This document shows positions 11,023-21,893 of a stretch of 64,000 bases of DNA, piece after piece (positions within the stretch are counted from its first letter, which is position 1; each line of letters opens with the position of its first letter). Location: assembly GCA_015832175.1 (NCBI GenBank), contig WJXW01000007.1:1550001-1614000 (forward strand), read 5' to 3'. A program made the position numbers and the translations under genes. The DNA is from Paraphaeosphaeria minitans (taxonomy: Eukaryota; Ascomycota; Dothideomycetes; Pleosporales; Didymosphaeriaceae). A model generated the notes under the pieces. It saw only the letters and a program-made list of their open reading frames with translations, made no database searches and had not been told where the DNA came from.

Positions 11023-11768
11023 AGATATTCTTGTCCAGGCGAGAGGAGAATCAACTCAAATAGCAGACTGCACAGAAAGCGCGAAGCCGATGATCGGAGC
11101 GCACAGGACGGTTCTTCCTATTTGACGACGCCGGGCACCCTCGGCTAGCAGGAGGAAGCTCCCGCATAGCTGTGGCGGGGTTTGCAGGGCCGTATGGATA
11201 GCTACACGGTAGAGGGATGGTCTAGGTAGACTATTGCGGCTACAGCTAGATAGACTACCTAACAGTACACAGTACGGCGACGGCTACGGCTACGGCTAGG
11301 CGCTGCATCGCTCGGCACGATCAAGCTCGGCACGATCAAGCTCGGCACATTGCATAGACAGGCAGGCAGACAGGCAGGCAGGCAGGCAGGCAGGCAGACG
11401 CCCCAATCGTGATGACGTTTTGTGCCCCTCTCTTTGGCTGCGACTTGCCCCGCCAGCCTACGCCCTATTATTACTAATTAATCGCCATTGGCCCACGCCG
11501 CCCCAAAAAGCCCACACGACCTTCCCCGTTGACACAATTCCTCCCACGCAAGCCGCAAGCCGCAAGCCGCAGCTCGGATGCCGGAGCCAGCGGTCGGTCC
11601 CGCCTACGGTCCGAAGAACGCAAGGCTTCTGTCACCATTCCCATTCCCATTCCCATTCCCATTCCCATTCCCATTCCCATCGCCTCGTTCTACCGGTACG
11701 TACGCTGGCCCGATCGGTCCCCGACCTGCACTGCACGCCTGCTAGCCCTAGGGAGTCTAGCTAGTAGA
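11023..11768. repeat. LEU1 upstream / ALG7 downstream spacer with simple repeats
   Basis: Besides regulatory sequence this spacer contains several simple repeats: a 15-bp unit GCTCGGCACGATCAA repeated 2.7 times at 11310-11349, a CAGG/CAGA tetranucleotide run at about 11357-11398, and a (CCCATT)n hexanucleotide run of about 7.7 copies at 11635-11680. No coding gene is supported. Confidence 0.75.
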
Positions 11769-13338
11769 CTACCAGTTGTCTGTTGTGAATACAAGTAGCG
11801 CCATGCGGTGCCGTACAAGTAGCCCTACCGCCCCAATTGCTGTCTGAAACCCCAATAGTCCTAATGCAAGGCGGTCTTCCCGCATCGGCCCAAACCACAC
11901 CAACCACAGGTTGATGAGCGTAAAGTTGGACGACGACACCACCTGCCCGCTTTCGTTGGTTTCCACGTCGAGCAGCCGAAGTCGGTGCAGCAACTTCAGT
12001 CCTTCCGCGACCGGACGGCCAAGCGGCTTCTTGAACTCGACGCGCGAGCATTCGAGAAGCCCGGTCCGTGCGTTGAAGTGTGGGAGCCGATGTCGGGGGC
12101 ATGGCACCACATGGAACAGCTGTGGGGCCGAGTAGAGGAAGTTGAATCCTTGGGGCAGCAGCAGCAGCATCAGTGTCTTGCTGAAGTGGCCCAGGATCCC
12201 GTCGACCGCAAACACCATCCCTGCAAAGTAACAGTAGGTGTCTCCGACGAACACCTTGGCTGGGAACCAGTTGTGCTTGAGGAGCGCCAGTGACACGCCG
12301 ATGAAGGGCAACAGCAGATAGAGCGAGAACAAGTGCGAGTCCGTGGCAGGGTGAGGATAGGCAGCAAACGGCGACAGGTACAGCACGTCGTTGGCCACGA
12401 TCAGCATCGCAACGACCAGCGACTGCGCAACCTCGATACCATTGATGCCCGCGAGGATGTTGATGCTGTTGGACGAAAAGATGGAAAGCAGGGCCATGTA
12501 CGCGTAGTACACCCACCCTGCACCAGTCAGCAGGGTCCCACCAGCCTCGAATGGCACGCACCAAGATCGAACAGCTCTCCAAGATACCGTCGCAGTGGTG
12601 TCGGCACCACCATCTGAGTGACACCAAAGTCCACAAAGTAGACAATGAGCATTGGGATAGCGGCGACGGCCGGGATGAAGACCTTGTGCCGCCATCTGAT
12701 GTCGAACACGTCATCGCCAATGCCCAGTAGCACAATGGTCTGCAACGAAAGGATGGCGGACAGATACGACGCGAGCTAGGCCAACGTCAACGGTTGCGCG
12801 CTTGACACGGGGCTGAGGGTCGGCCCAAGTCGCAGCGATGCAAACCCGGACGTTGAGGAGCGTGGTACCTTGTTGTGAGGGAAGCGGTGGAGCAGCCTTC
12901 CTGTCTCGACCTCTTCTAGCTCTCGGATGACATCGCGATTACCGCCACCTGATGTTGCAACGACAATGTCCTTGTAGAATGCCCAGGGGATGAATGTTAT
13001 GATGGTGAAGAGGTACACCATGGCACACACGGCGCCCATGGTTTCCGGGCTAGGTCATGTGAGCTGCGTCCGTCCATCTCAGGAACCAGCGTGCGGTGGT
13101 CGTACATTTCCGTCTGTTTGAGTTTGCACAGATCCTTGCCCTTGAAGCCGCGCCGTATGAAGGCATCCCCGAGCCATCGTATGAGTGCATAGCAGGACGA
13201 AAACGCAAGGCAGCTAAAGGCAATCGAGGCCATCAGCGGCTCACCTTCACCCGTGAACGTGTTCGACAGCACGCCCACGGCCGCCAAGGAGAGAGACAGC
13301 AGCGAATAAGCCTCGGTGGAGCTGAGGGCAGTCGACAT
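11769..13338 (-). CDS. ALG7: UDP-GlcNAc:dolichyl-phosphate GlcNAc-1-phosphotransferase
   Basis: First committed enzyme of the dolichol-linked oligosaccharide pathway for N-glycosylation in the ER membrane, and the tunicamycin target. Exons 13338-13106, 13049-12869, 12775-12562 and 12517-11769 give 458 residues. Splices restore family blocks: IPETMGAVCAMVYLF across intron 1, HNKLASYLSAILSLQTIVLL across intron 2, and LFDLGWVYYAYMALL across intron 3. Catalytic and binding motifs are GIGDDVFDIRWRHK, NSINILAGINGIEVAQS and FVGDTYCYFAGM. There are about ten hydrophobic spans. The start is divergent from SEH1 with 284 bp between. Length and motif order are normal for fungal Alg7. Confidence 0.94.
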
Positions 13339-13587
13339 GGCGACGGGTGCCCGGCAACCCAGGACCGAGTGAGTATGCACAGGAAAGAAGAGGACGAGGA
13401 AAGGAAAAGAAAAGATAGCGACAAAGAGCGTTTTGGCTGCACGAGTTTGCCAGTCCGCAGAGCTCGGCGACGTGTTGTTGTCGTCGAAGCCACCTAAGAT
13501 ACGATACGGTACGGTACGGTTACGGTACCCGGTACTTACGTTTCGTAAGCTTCTAGACCCGAAACGAGCTGCCGCCGCGCCCGCTTC

Positions 13588-13622
13588 GAGCAAGCAAGCC
13601 AGCAGGCAAGCAAGCAAGCAAG
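13588..13622. repeat. AAGC/CAGG-type microsatellite before the SEH1 start
   Basis: Imperfect run of GCAAGCAAGCCAGCAGGCAA type abutting ATG 13623. It would lie in the 5' UTR of the SEH1 transcript if that ATG is used. Confidence 0.7.
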
Positions 13623-15370
13623 ATGGACCAACGCGCGACCACCGAGCACGATCCTATCCAGCTCTCGTTAGACGCCGTAACGCGCAGACTGCATCGCCCG
13701 GCTTTCCTTTCCAACCTGACGCCTTCGCGCTTGCCGTCGCGCGCAGCATCAGATTCCAGCTTGTCGCCAGGCGAGGCTCCAAACGCCCCACACATCGCCG
13801 AGGCACGGTCCCTCCATCGCCATCGTGCCCACTCTCATCTGAATATCGTCACGCTCGAGGATGCCGTAGAAGAGGCCGACTTGGTGCTGCCGCTGCTACA
13901 GGAGCCCTCTGCCGACCCAGATACTTTCGCCATTGACCCAATCCTGCACGACTACCTTGAGGCTGCATTTTGGGCGGCCAGAACCGCCTACTCCAAAATG
14001 ACATCTGCCGGCTTCCAGTCATTTGCCCATGGCCACCAGGACCTGGTCCTTGCCGTAGATTTCAATTATTTCGGCACGCGCATGGTGACTGCTAGTTCGG
14101 ATCACCGTCTCAAAGTCTGGGACAAGAAGGAAGAGTCCTGGTCGCTTGTCGAGAGCTGGAAGGCCCACGATGCTGAGATTGTCGATGTGAGTCGTACCGT
14201 CGCCACCCCTGGCTGCAACCCCGGCAGCTGCATAGCCCTTTTGCTACCTATCGTGGGATTCGCGATGGCTTCGGCTACTGTGCTACCCTGAGATGAGTGA
14301 TGCAGAGCCTGGCTGCTCGCAAAACTTGCCGCATATCTGTCCATCTAACACCCTTCAGGTCAAATGGAACGGCCCTTTCATGGGCGAGGTCGTCGGCAGC
14401 ATCGGAGAAGATGGCCGCTGTAAGCTCTGGCAAGAAGATGTAACCGAAGTGCCCATGTCGGGAAATCGCTTCAAGCTCATCACGAACCTGGCATCGCAGA
14501 CCAACGCGCCTTTCATGTCGCTGGATTTCAAGAACATCATGCAGGAGACCTGGCTCGCACTCATCACCCGAGACGGTCTTCTCCTTGTGTACGAGCCAAC
14601 TGACCAAGCCAACCTCAATGAATGGGGCATCATAGCTGAGACCTGGGTGTGCGGTAATAATCCCCCTGGGCGGCAAGAAGAGGTCGGGTTCAAAGTTGCC
14701 TTCCACAAGGAGAAGCTACCCTGCTGGACGGCCATCATGGCAGGTTTAGATCGTAAATCTCTTGGTCTAGCTGTCGCGGCGATGAACAAGGTTCTCGTAT
14801 TTAGGACTGACAAAGCCAAACGCTTCTTCAAGGTTGCCGAGCTTGAAGGCGCGAGACTAATCATACGCGACGTTGCTTGGGCCAATGGTTCTATGAGGGG
14901 CTACGATGTTCTTGCAACGGCCAGCAAGGATGGTGCTATACGCATCTACGAGTTGTCCACGCCTCGCTCTGACAATAGCTCTGCTGCAGGCGCATCAGCT
15001 TCGACTGCTATAGATGCCATCTCATCCCCACAGCTGAGCAAGTCGCGGGCCCCTTCTGGCATCGGAGCAGGATTGGCTGGGGCATCCAAAGGCCCGGATC
15101 CATCTCAGGACCACGAGCAAGGTCCAGGGCGCATCACGCAGATAGTAAAGCTTGTAGACGAGCTTAACAGCCACCAAGGAGCCGTTTGGCGAGTAGCTTT
15201 CTCACAAATGGGTAAGTCGGGAACACATTTATATGCATCAGGATCTCTAACATTGCATAGGTGACCTACTTGTGTCAACTGGGGATGACGCGGCGATCCG
15301 CACCTGGAAGAAGGCCGTCAATGGACATTGGCTTGAATACTCAGAGATTGGAACGTCAGGCGACAACTGA
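13623..15370 (+). CDS. SEH1: Nucleoporin/SEA-complex WD40 protein Seh1
   Basis: Beta-propeller protein shared by the Nup84 Y-complex of the nuclear pore and the SEA/GATOR2 complex in TORC1 signalling. Exons 13623-14186, 14359-15211 and 15261-15370 give 508 residues. The canonical Seh1 start-like sequence FQSFAHGHQDLVLAVDFNYF begins right after Met126 (codon 13998), and the WD repeats follow: RMVTASSDHRLKVWD, GSIGEDGRCKLWQED, VLATASKDGAIRIYEL and LLVSTGDDAAIRTWKK. The first 125 residues have no counterpart in yeast Seh1; translation could start at 13623 or at 13998 (AAAATGA context). Intron 1 is long (172 nt). A Ser/Ala/Pro-rich loop sits before the last blades. The final exon is short and ends soon after the last strand. 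Confidence 0.88.
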
Positions 15371-15939
15371 CCCCTCATGACCTTTGCGTGCTAATCTTTT
15401 CACGTGCGGCGACACGTTTTGGCTTTTGATTATTCCAGGGCTGAGGCATATTGGCATGGCGTTCATGGCTGGATTTGGACATGATCTTGACTCCCACCCT
15501 GAGTAGAAGTCACATCATGATAGATACCCTCTAACCATTGTCGGGCATCCGACCGCTCCCACACTTCGTTGTGGAGCACGTTCAATAGAAAACTTTCTCC
15601 AACCCAGAGTCACCTTTGGATGGCGGAATGGACGAGTCTCCGCCCACGACGTTCGCGAGGATATCCGAGATTGCGGCTACCGTTGCCAACGTTTTCAAGA
15701 GATAGTTGTCAGAATAGGATTGATGCTCTCGATGGCTGAAGCGACTTGAAGTCATCGAGGTTCTCTAGACTATTGCGTCACTCCACATTCCACAACTTTT
15801 CTCGGTCACCATGTCAGCCACACACATTCCTACCATCCACCTCCGTTACCAGCCTCAAATATCGTGACTATAGTTGAACGGTTTCCCGCTGCTGTGCAGA
15901 GCAATTCTTCGTAGGTACCTCTCATCCCGTTCATAAGAT
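15371..15939. other. Intergenic region
   Basis: 569 bp between SEH1 and the next + strand gene. No conserved ORF, RNA gene or repeat was seen. It presumably holds the SEH1 3' UTR and the downstream promoter. Confidence 0.4.
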
Positions 15940-17706
15940 ATGCCGTTCTTCGGTCGCCGGCAGGCTCCTGCGAGGGAAGAGATGATCACTGCGCAAATTC
16001 CCAATCCGAAAAGCACTCAAATATCTCCTAACAGTGTCTCCATATCAAGCCATCGTACCCCCGCAACGCTCGAGGAGGCCCTGTCATTAGCCCCCACGCC
16101 GCCGCGCACGCCACCCCATCTCTCGCACAGCAAAACCAGCTCCGCCAGTTCCAGCGAAGTGAGACATCTGCTCGAACGCTCGCAGTCCTCAGAATACTTT
16201 CTCGAGATCAAAAGAAGTCCTGCCCCGAAAGCACCTGTAAGCAGGAAGTCGGTGTGGGGTCGCACGATTCGAACGGAGGCGCCTGGAGAGGATGCGTTCG
16301 AGAGTGATGCATTTGCAGTCGAAATGCCCACCACCCGCGAGCCTATTGTCGAAGTTCCCAAGGAAGCATCTGTCTTCAGAGCTAAGATTCCCCACCCGTC
16401 GCAGGCCCAGGTCGATGCGTACCAGACGTACAAGCAGAAAGCACATCAAGTCCGCGAGCGGAACAGCAACGAGGGAGTGAAAGTGCCGAACAAGATTGTG
16501 TCCTACGATTACGCCCATCCCAACAGGAAAGGAAAGTCTGCGACTGCACCGCTGCACGTAGATTTGACACCACCCGACAGTCCGCGGCAGCTGTCGCCCG
16601 CGGGCTCTTTCCCGACCAGTCCACCAATTGCACAACACGCATGGGCGACATCAGCGGCCGCACAGCAACCGCGTAATCTGCATCTTTTCTCAAGCGGCGC
16701 AAATGCAAAAAGCGCACGCTCAATAAGTGACACGAACAAAATCGCCTTCACGAAAACATCCACGAGCTTGGGCAGCAACACATCTTCGCCCCTGGGTTCG
16801 CGCTATCAACGCGGCGACTGTGTAACAGGTGCTTCACGTTCGCCATCTGCAAGCCCGCCCAGGATCAAAGTACGCATCGTACCCAAGTCCACCGCTGCCC
16901 AAACTCAGGCCCAGACGCACACCCGGACTGCTCATGAATCCCCGCAGAAGGACGGTTGGTGGGCGCTTTACAATCGCTCGCCGCCGACCTCATCTGCCGA
17001 GAGCTCGCGACCCAGCTCGCCCGAGAAGCATGCTCAATTTGCTTACACCACGAGCGCTAGTCAACAGGTCAAGGCCACGAACGACGCCGTCTTTGGATAC
17101 ACGACCGACTCGATCAAGGGCACTCCAGCACCTGTGAAACGCACATTCGCCGATATCCTCAAGGACAGGGAGAAGAAGAAGAGTGAGCAGAAGCGCACAA
17201 TTGCCAGCCGCTGGGCGTGGCTACGTCCCACAGCCCCTCGAGTCGCAGAACCGACGCCTTCTGCTGTTTCTGCACCGGTGCTCAGGCCCACGTCCACGTA
17301 CGTGGATCCATTCGTACAGCATGCGACACCGCCGCCGACTATTCCCGCGACCTCGCGTCCGGCGTCCCCGAAGAAGATCGCTCGCCCTGCGCCTCTCCCT
17401 GCCACCGGGCCAACGCCTAAAGGCAAGTTCGACTCCGGGTTCGCGCAGATTACGAGCTTCTTCAGCGTAATTTTAAAAGTGTGCTTGATCTTGTACGCAT
17501 TGGTAGCCGTGTACTTCGTGCTGGACGCCGTTCGGGAAGCAGTGCATGCTTTGGGGGCGCCTTTCCGGTTTATCAAGATCGTGGGCAAGTACGGCTGGGT
17601 CGGAGCGTTGTGGGCTGGGAAGTGGATGGCGAAGGGATGGGAGAGATGGGGTTTCAAAATCGCGTTGAAGGGGGGCTGGAGAAGCTTGGCCAGGAGGTGG
17701 TGGTAG
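15940..17706 (+). CDS. Uncharacterised Ser/Pro-rich protein with C-terminal membrane segment
   Basis: Single-exon ORF of 588 residues, family not recognised. Residues 1-500 are low-complexity and Ser/Pro/Thr-rich with many SP/TP sites, as in phospho-regulated disordered proteins. One strong hydrophobic segment (SVILKVCLILYALVAVYFVL, about residues 508-527) lies near the C-terminus. It is followed by an amphipathic tail rich in Trp, Gly and Lys ending RSLARRWW. This architecture suggests a tail-anchored membrane protein with a large cytosolic domain. Two short conserved-looking patches, GWWALYNRSPP and RTFADILKDREKKK, could be interaction motifs. The long unbroken frame with sensible codon use supports a real gene; a function cannot be assigned. 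Confidence 0.68.
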   Translation: MPFFGRRQAPAREEMITAQIPNPKSTQISPNSVSISSHRTPATLEEALSLAPTPPRTPPHLSHSKTSSASSSEVRHLLERSQSSEYFLEIKRSPAPKAPVSRKSVWGRTIRTEAPGEDAFESDAFAVEMPTTREPIVEVPKEASVFRAKIPHPSQAQVDAYQTYKQKAHQVRERNSNEGVKVPNKIVSYDYAHPNRKGKSATAPLHVDLTPPDSPRQLSPAGSFPTSPPIAQHAWATSAAAQQPRNLHLFSSGANAKSARSISDTNKIAFTKTSTSLGSNTSSPLGSRYQRGDCVTGASRSPSASPPRIKVRIVPKSTAAQTQAQTHTRTAHESPQKDGWWALYNRSPPTSSAESSRPSSPEKHAQFAYTTSASQQVKATNDAVFGYTTDSIKGTPAPVKRTFADILKDREKKKSEQKRTIASRWAWLRPTAPRVAEPTPSAVSAPVLRPTSTYVDPFVQHATPPPTIPATSRPASPKKIARPAPLPATGPTPKGKFDSGFAQITSFFSVILKVCLILYALVAVYFVLDAVREAVHALGAPFRFIKIVGKYGWVGALWAGKWMAKGWERWGFKIALKGGWRSLARRWW

Positions 17707-17756
17707 GGCAATGGGTTTTGGAGAAGCGTCTCTTGGATTAGCGTGTAGACATGTGT

Positions 17757-17774
17757 GGGGGGGGGGGGGGGGGT
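17757..17774. repeat. G18 homopolymer
   Basis: An uninterrupted run of 18 G, just downstream of the preceding gene. Its length is likely uncertain in any assembly. A shorter G run is at about 46734-46743. Confidence 0.9.
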
Positions 17775-18394
17775 TGATGCTATGGTCGGGTTGAATGGAG
17801 TTATCTTTACTCAAGCAAGTATGTGATTAGTTCAAAGCAGTGATTTGCAGGATTGTATTTTTGTTGGTTAAATCATACGGACGATGTCGTATGCGTGCCC
17901 GGACACGCTCACAAGTGTCGCCTTGCTGGTCACCACTGCCTAGTCAATAGATATTACGACAGGACAAAGGATAGCGTGAGAATCGATTGGTATGATAAAA
18001 TCTAATCATAAGCAGTATTCAAACCCCCTAGCTCGGCCCTCACATCAATCTGAGCTATATCGTTTCTACCATGACCACATGACATGTCAATTCACCGAGG
18101 AAGTCAATGAACCTACAGCTTTCCATTGCTGGCACAGCTGGCTTCGGAAGATAACTGTGGACCTCCATGGCGCAATATCCATTTCGCTCGAATCTCGCTC
18201 CACCAAGGCCTCGAAGAACTTCGCCGAACGCAAAGGAACTGTCTTCACCTCCCACTGCGCACGGACAGTCGGTGCCGCGCAGAGCTTATCCAGTTTAGCG
18301 CGGCACGGGCCGCTCTGGCGACGTTTGAAAGGCGTCCGCCTGTTGTCGACCTTCTCTTTCCTTTTTCACACGCTTTCTACAACCGCCCACTGAC
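17775..18394. other. Intergenic region
   Basis: About 620 bp with no ORF that resembles a protein family and no repeat. It lies upstream of a possible spliced transcript. Confidence 0.35.
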
Positions 18395-19066
18395 ATGGGC
18401 AATCAGGTAAGTTCTACTTCCACTCCTCGACTGTAACCATGACTGACACCCATAGGCCCTCCCCCCAACAGTACTCACACCTCATTCACGTCGGTTTGCG
18501 TACGGGCGCCGGCGTGGTGGGGTGCGTGGCAGTGTGAATGCTCGTACACTACTTGCGATTGCAACTAGCAGCGGCTATCTTGATTCTCTCCCCACTGGAG
18601 TGATGCCCAGTGAGTCGCCCGCTTGTGGGACGGTGCCTAAAGGGCTGCCTGAAGTTTAGCCTGTAAGCCGGGTGCGTCGTGCAGTCTTCAAGCTGAACAT
18701 GGGTCGAGTGCCAGCTCGTCGCCATGGGAGATGCCATTACTGCTGGAGGTTGCAATCCGTGGGGGCTTTGGCGATGGAGTGAGATTGCACAAACGTAGAC
18801 CACAGTTGCGACAACTGGTGGCGCCCATCCAGGCATCGAAAAGTAAGTTCCTGGCCACTGACGAGCTTCTTCTTCTAACTGACTCGTCACAGATGAAAAA
18901 AAAAACCATCGCCAAAAAGACAAAGACCGACCTACGGGCGGCACGGAGCCTCACAAATAACAACCACCGGCAATCCGGTTCTCGCACCTTTTCGAGCTCG
19001 GTGGTGCTGAGCAACAGCCAACTTCTCGCACCACCAAGCACCCACTGGCCTTGACGCCTCTCATCG
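18395..19066 (+). other. Candidate spliced transcript of unknown coding capacity
   Basis: Several near-ideal fungal splice signals lie in a row on the + strand without a recognisable protein. ATG GGC AAT CAG (18395-18406) is followed by an intron 18407-18455 (GTAAGT donor, TGACTGAC branch, CATAG). A second intron is 18843-18892 (GTAAGT, TAACTGAC, CACAG), and a third GTAAGT donor is at 19066. Splicing the first intron extends the short frame to about 71 codons, ending near 18659 (starting MGNQALPPTVLT). A frame in the next exon ends NEKKNHRQKDKDRPTGGTEP after splicing. It could be a small-protein gene or a non-coding RNA. No homology is recognised. Confidence 0.3.
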
Positions 19067-19589
19067 TAAGTTTTCACTTTCCTGTAAATGACTTCTCAGC
19101 TCACTGTATAAAACCTCCGTCATCGGTCAAAATAGCCAAAGTCTCGGCCATCGGTCGTTATAGCACGGCCTTCGCCGCTGCGCAACAGAAAGAGCCTCTT
19201 CACCAGGCCCTCGCTAGAGGCCTTTCATGACAATTTCACAAGGCCTTGGTCAACGGACAAGTTGAAGCAACTGACCAGGCCATCAGTCAGACAATCCAAA
19301 GACTACCTGAACTGTCGCAACCAGTTCTTCATAGCAAGCTCACGATCAAACAAATCTTGTTCTCATGTCTCTTGTTCGCCTTCGTGTGACGTGCCATGCT
19401 TGTGACTCTCGTGCCTCTGAATGACGTTTGCTGTACTGTATGATCATGTCATGGTGGGGTAGTAGTAGAGTGAGATGTCATCACGGTGGATGAGTCGCCG
19501 CGTGCGTCGAGTGTTTATGTTCTCCCCAGCCAGACGGTATAGGAAAGCACGAGACCGAGGGTCGGGCGATAATGGAGGGACTCTACTTC
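19067..19589. other. Intergenic region
   Basis: Short imperfect repeats of a CGGTCA/CCATCGGTC type occur at about 19120-19160. No gene is supported. Confidence 0.35.
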
Positions 19590-19841
19590 TCATCTACACC
19601 CCGTCTCTCGAATCGATCTATGGTAGCCGTACAAGTAGACTGGAGATAGGTCTCCTCGGTCAATCGCATCTCTACTATTTCCAGTCTTAGATTCGAAGTC
19701 TGCGTTCTCTGGGTAAAGTTGATATTGTGAGATTGTGAAGTTGCCTTTGAATGGTGGTCGCCGACTAAACGGAGACCCTGGGTATGCTGTAACGACTGTG
19801 GCCGCTACTGCCAGAGACAGAAATTCTGTAGGAAGGTGCAT
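19590..19841 (-). pseudogene. Stub of a secreted protein gene, possibly SMP-30/NHL-like
   Basis: An 83-codon frame starts with a clear signal peptide (MHLPTEFLSLAVAATVVTAY) and continues FTISQYQLYPENADFE. That resembles the N-terminus of a family of secreted fungal beta-propeller proteins related to SMP-30/gluconolactonase. After about residue 50 the resemblance stops and the frame ends at 19590; the several-hundred-residue propeller expected afterwards is absent from the surrounding DNA. Either a truncated relic or a coincidental short secreted protein. The family assignment is from memory of the PENADF motif and is tentative. Confidence 0.33.
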
Positions 19842-20892
19842 TTTGGGTGCCAACTGTCGTGCCTTCCTGAGGAGAGATTGCACCTGTTGCGGACTCCAGC
19901 ACTCGTATACGGAGTGCCTATTACGAATGGTGTGATCGATGTCGTAGGCCATGTTCGAGTATGTCAGCATGTGTGATAAGTCTGGGAAAACCCGCGAGGT
20001 GCCTTGCAGGGCCGCATCCATTGCACGCATCCCTGCCTAGACGAGTAATATCCCAACATGAACTTCGTGTACGTGTTTGTCATGATAGGACGGTGCAAGG
20101 CGATGGTCTATTGAGTCTGACAGCAACATACCAATACTTCATTCAGCCAAGCTCTCAATCGTATACCTACTCGAATTGTTGCCCTGGTCATGATGAACTA
20201 CGATTCGTTGAGCGCAGCCAAACATTTTCTGTGTTGGCTACCTACTCAAACATCGGGCTAAGCAATATGGTTCTCGGGCTAAGCCTCGGCCCGTCATGCA
20301 TGGTGCAAACTAGTGCAGATCGACGTATCGATCGTGCTTGGGGTAAATATCCGATTGTATCCACTCCGTTTTCTGACATCCTATCAGACCATCTGCACTG
20401 TGTCGTAAGAACAGTGCATAAATCACGAAAATTCGGAACGAAAATAAATCACGATGATTCGGAACGAAGAGGCACCCACCGCTTTGTTTGAGACGAGTAG
20501 TGAGGTTGAGAATTATTTGCCAGATTGATTGTCACAGAAGAGCCGAACTCGCCTTAACTAGACTTCGGTGAACAACTCCTTATGTCGGTCAGGAGAGGGC
20601 GAAGTCGCAAGATGTTAGTGACGGAATATGGGGGAACGCACTTGGGAGATGATGGATGCAAGGAACGAAATGGCATAGTAAATAATACTCCGAATACATG
20701 ATGCTAGGGATATCAAAGAGTCTCAAGGCTCACCACTTCGCCGAAAACCTTATTGAACGCCAAACAGAACCTCCTCGCATCCTCGACGCTGCGTTGTATC
20801 ATGCCAAATTCAGTCGCAGGCTATGCAATCGTGCTATTCTTGAATCGGTAACGTCCTCGTTAACTTCCTGCCGGAGACAACAGTATCTGTCT
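19842..20892. other. Gene-poor intergenic region
   Basis: About 1 kb with only short, unconserved frames. Some stretches are A+T-rich (around 20400-20700). No RNA gene was recognised. Confidence 0.35.
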
Positions 20893-21893
20893 CTAGGAAA
20901 CCGTGGGCTTGGACTCTGGTTTGGTGCCGTCTGCCCAGTTCGGGTCCTTTCCGAAGCCCTTCCACATGTCCAGACGTTCCAAGAGCAGCTCATCAGACCA
21001 GCCCTTGACCTCAGCAGAGAGGATCTTTTTGGTCACCCATGTGAACTCGCCCAGATCTATGCTGCCCTGGTGTTTGCGCTCGTATTCGATCATCTGCGAG
21101 ATGAGCTCCACCTTGTCCACATCGTGCACGAACTTGCTCTCTAGCGTCTCGCTGTCCTCGTACTCCTGCCATATCGCCCTCACTTGCTGGCCGTTGAGTC
21201 CGCCGCTGAACTTGCCTAGCAATTTGTGGCAGATGTAGTCCATGGTTTCGGCCTCGCGTCTGCTCTTCTCAGGCTTAGAAACGTTGTCGACGGGCGTGAT
21301 ATCTCCGACGAGGGCTTCGGCCATGTCGTGAATGAGCGCCATGCGGGTGCACTTGGCCATGTCGAGCTTCGAGGTGAGCGAGGCGGGCGCCATTATAGTG
21401 ATCAAGGACATGCGATACATGTGGTCGGAGATGGATTCGCAGTCATCGATTCCGAAGCGACGCCATCCTGCGCGGTGAGTGGTCTTGAGGCGCTCGAGGA
21501 GGTGGAAGAAGGGGATGGGGGAGTCGGTGTTCTCGAGATAGCTGAGTTTCTCGTTCTTCAGCACTAAGCACATGTTAGCTAGAGTGCCAACTTGGGGGTT
21601 TGCGGTTATATCGTGGCTCAAGTGGACCCAAGGCACGTGTTAGAGGGCGGGCGAAAGGGCATAATGCCAGAAGGTACATAGCGTTAAAGAAGGTGTCGCA
21701 TACGGACAGCGCTCCCAGTTCACGACATACCACTCTCAACCGACCAGCGGTCCTCGTCCACTCCCTCCTTGCTCATTTTTGCAACTTTCGGCTCGGGGAA
21801 GCTCCTGGTCTGTGTGCTTTCGTTGGCGGTGCTGGGCTGGCCTTCGGTAGTGCCATTGGTATGCGGGGCAGCGGAGGCGGATGATGTCGTCAT
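20893..21893 (-). CDS. HD-domain phosphohydrolase (YfbR/HDDC2 family)
   Basis: Metal-dependent nucleotidase-type enzyme; bacterial YfbR and human HDDC2 hydrolyse (deoxy)nucleoside 5'-monophosphates. Exons 21893-21731 and 21563-20893 (intron 167 nt) give 277 residues. The HD signature is complete: His in SISDHMYRM, the His-Asp pair in LIHDMAEALVGDITPVD, and the C-terminal Asp in FVHDVDKVELISQMIEYE. The first ~60 residues (Ser/Thr-rich, MTTSSASAAPHTNG...) are variable. The frame stays open upstream to an ATG at 22175, and an in-frame ATG at about 22130 would add an Arg-rich, hydrophobic leader that could target mitochondria. I chose 21893 because the longer form would use up most of the shared promoter with HAUS6. 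Confidence 0.88.

Noticed and set aside
10023..11148. Long + strand open frames (225 and 361 codons) opposite LEU1
   Set aside because: They lie antisense to a well-conserved enzyme with correct exons. G+C-rich coding DNA often leaves antisense frames open; they have no motifs of their own.
11635..11680. (CCCATT)n run as an interstitial telomere repeat
   Set aside because: The fungal telomere repeat is CCCTAA/TTAGGG; CCCATT is a different hexamer, and the run is isolated inside an intergenic spacer.
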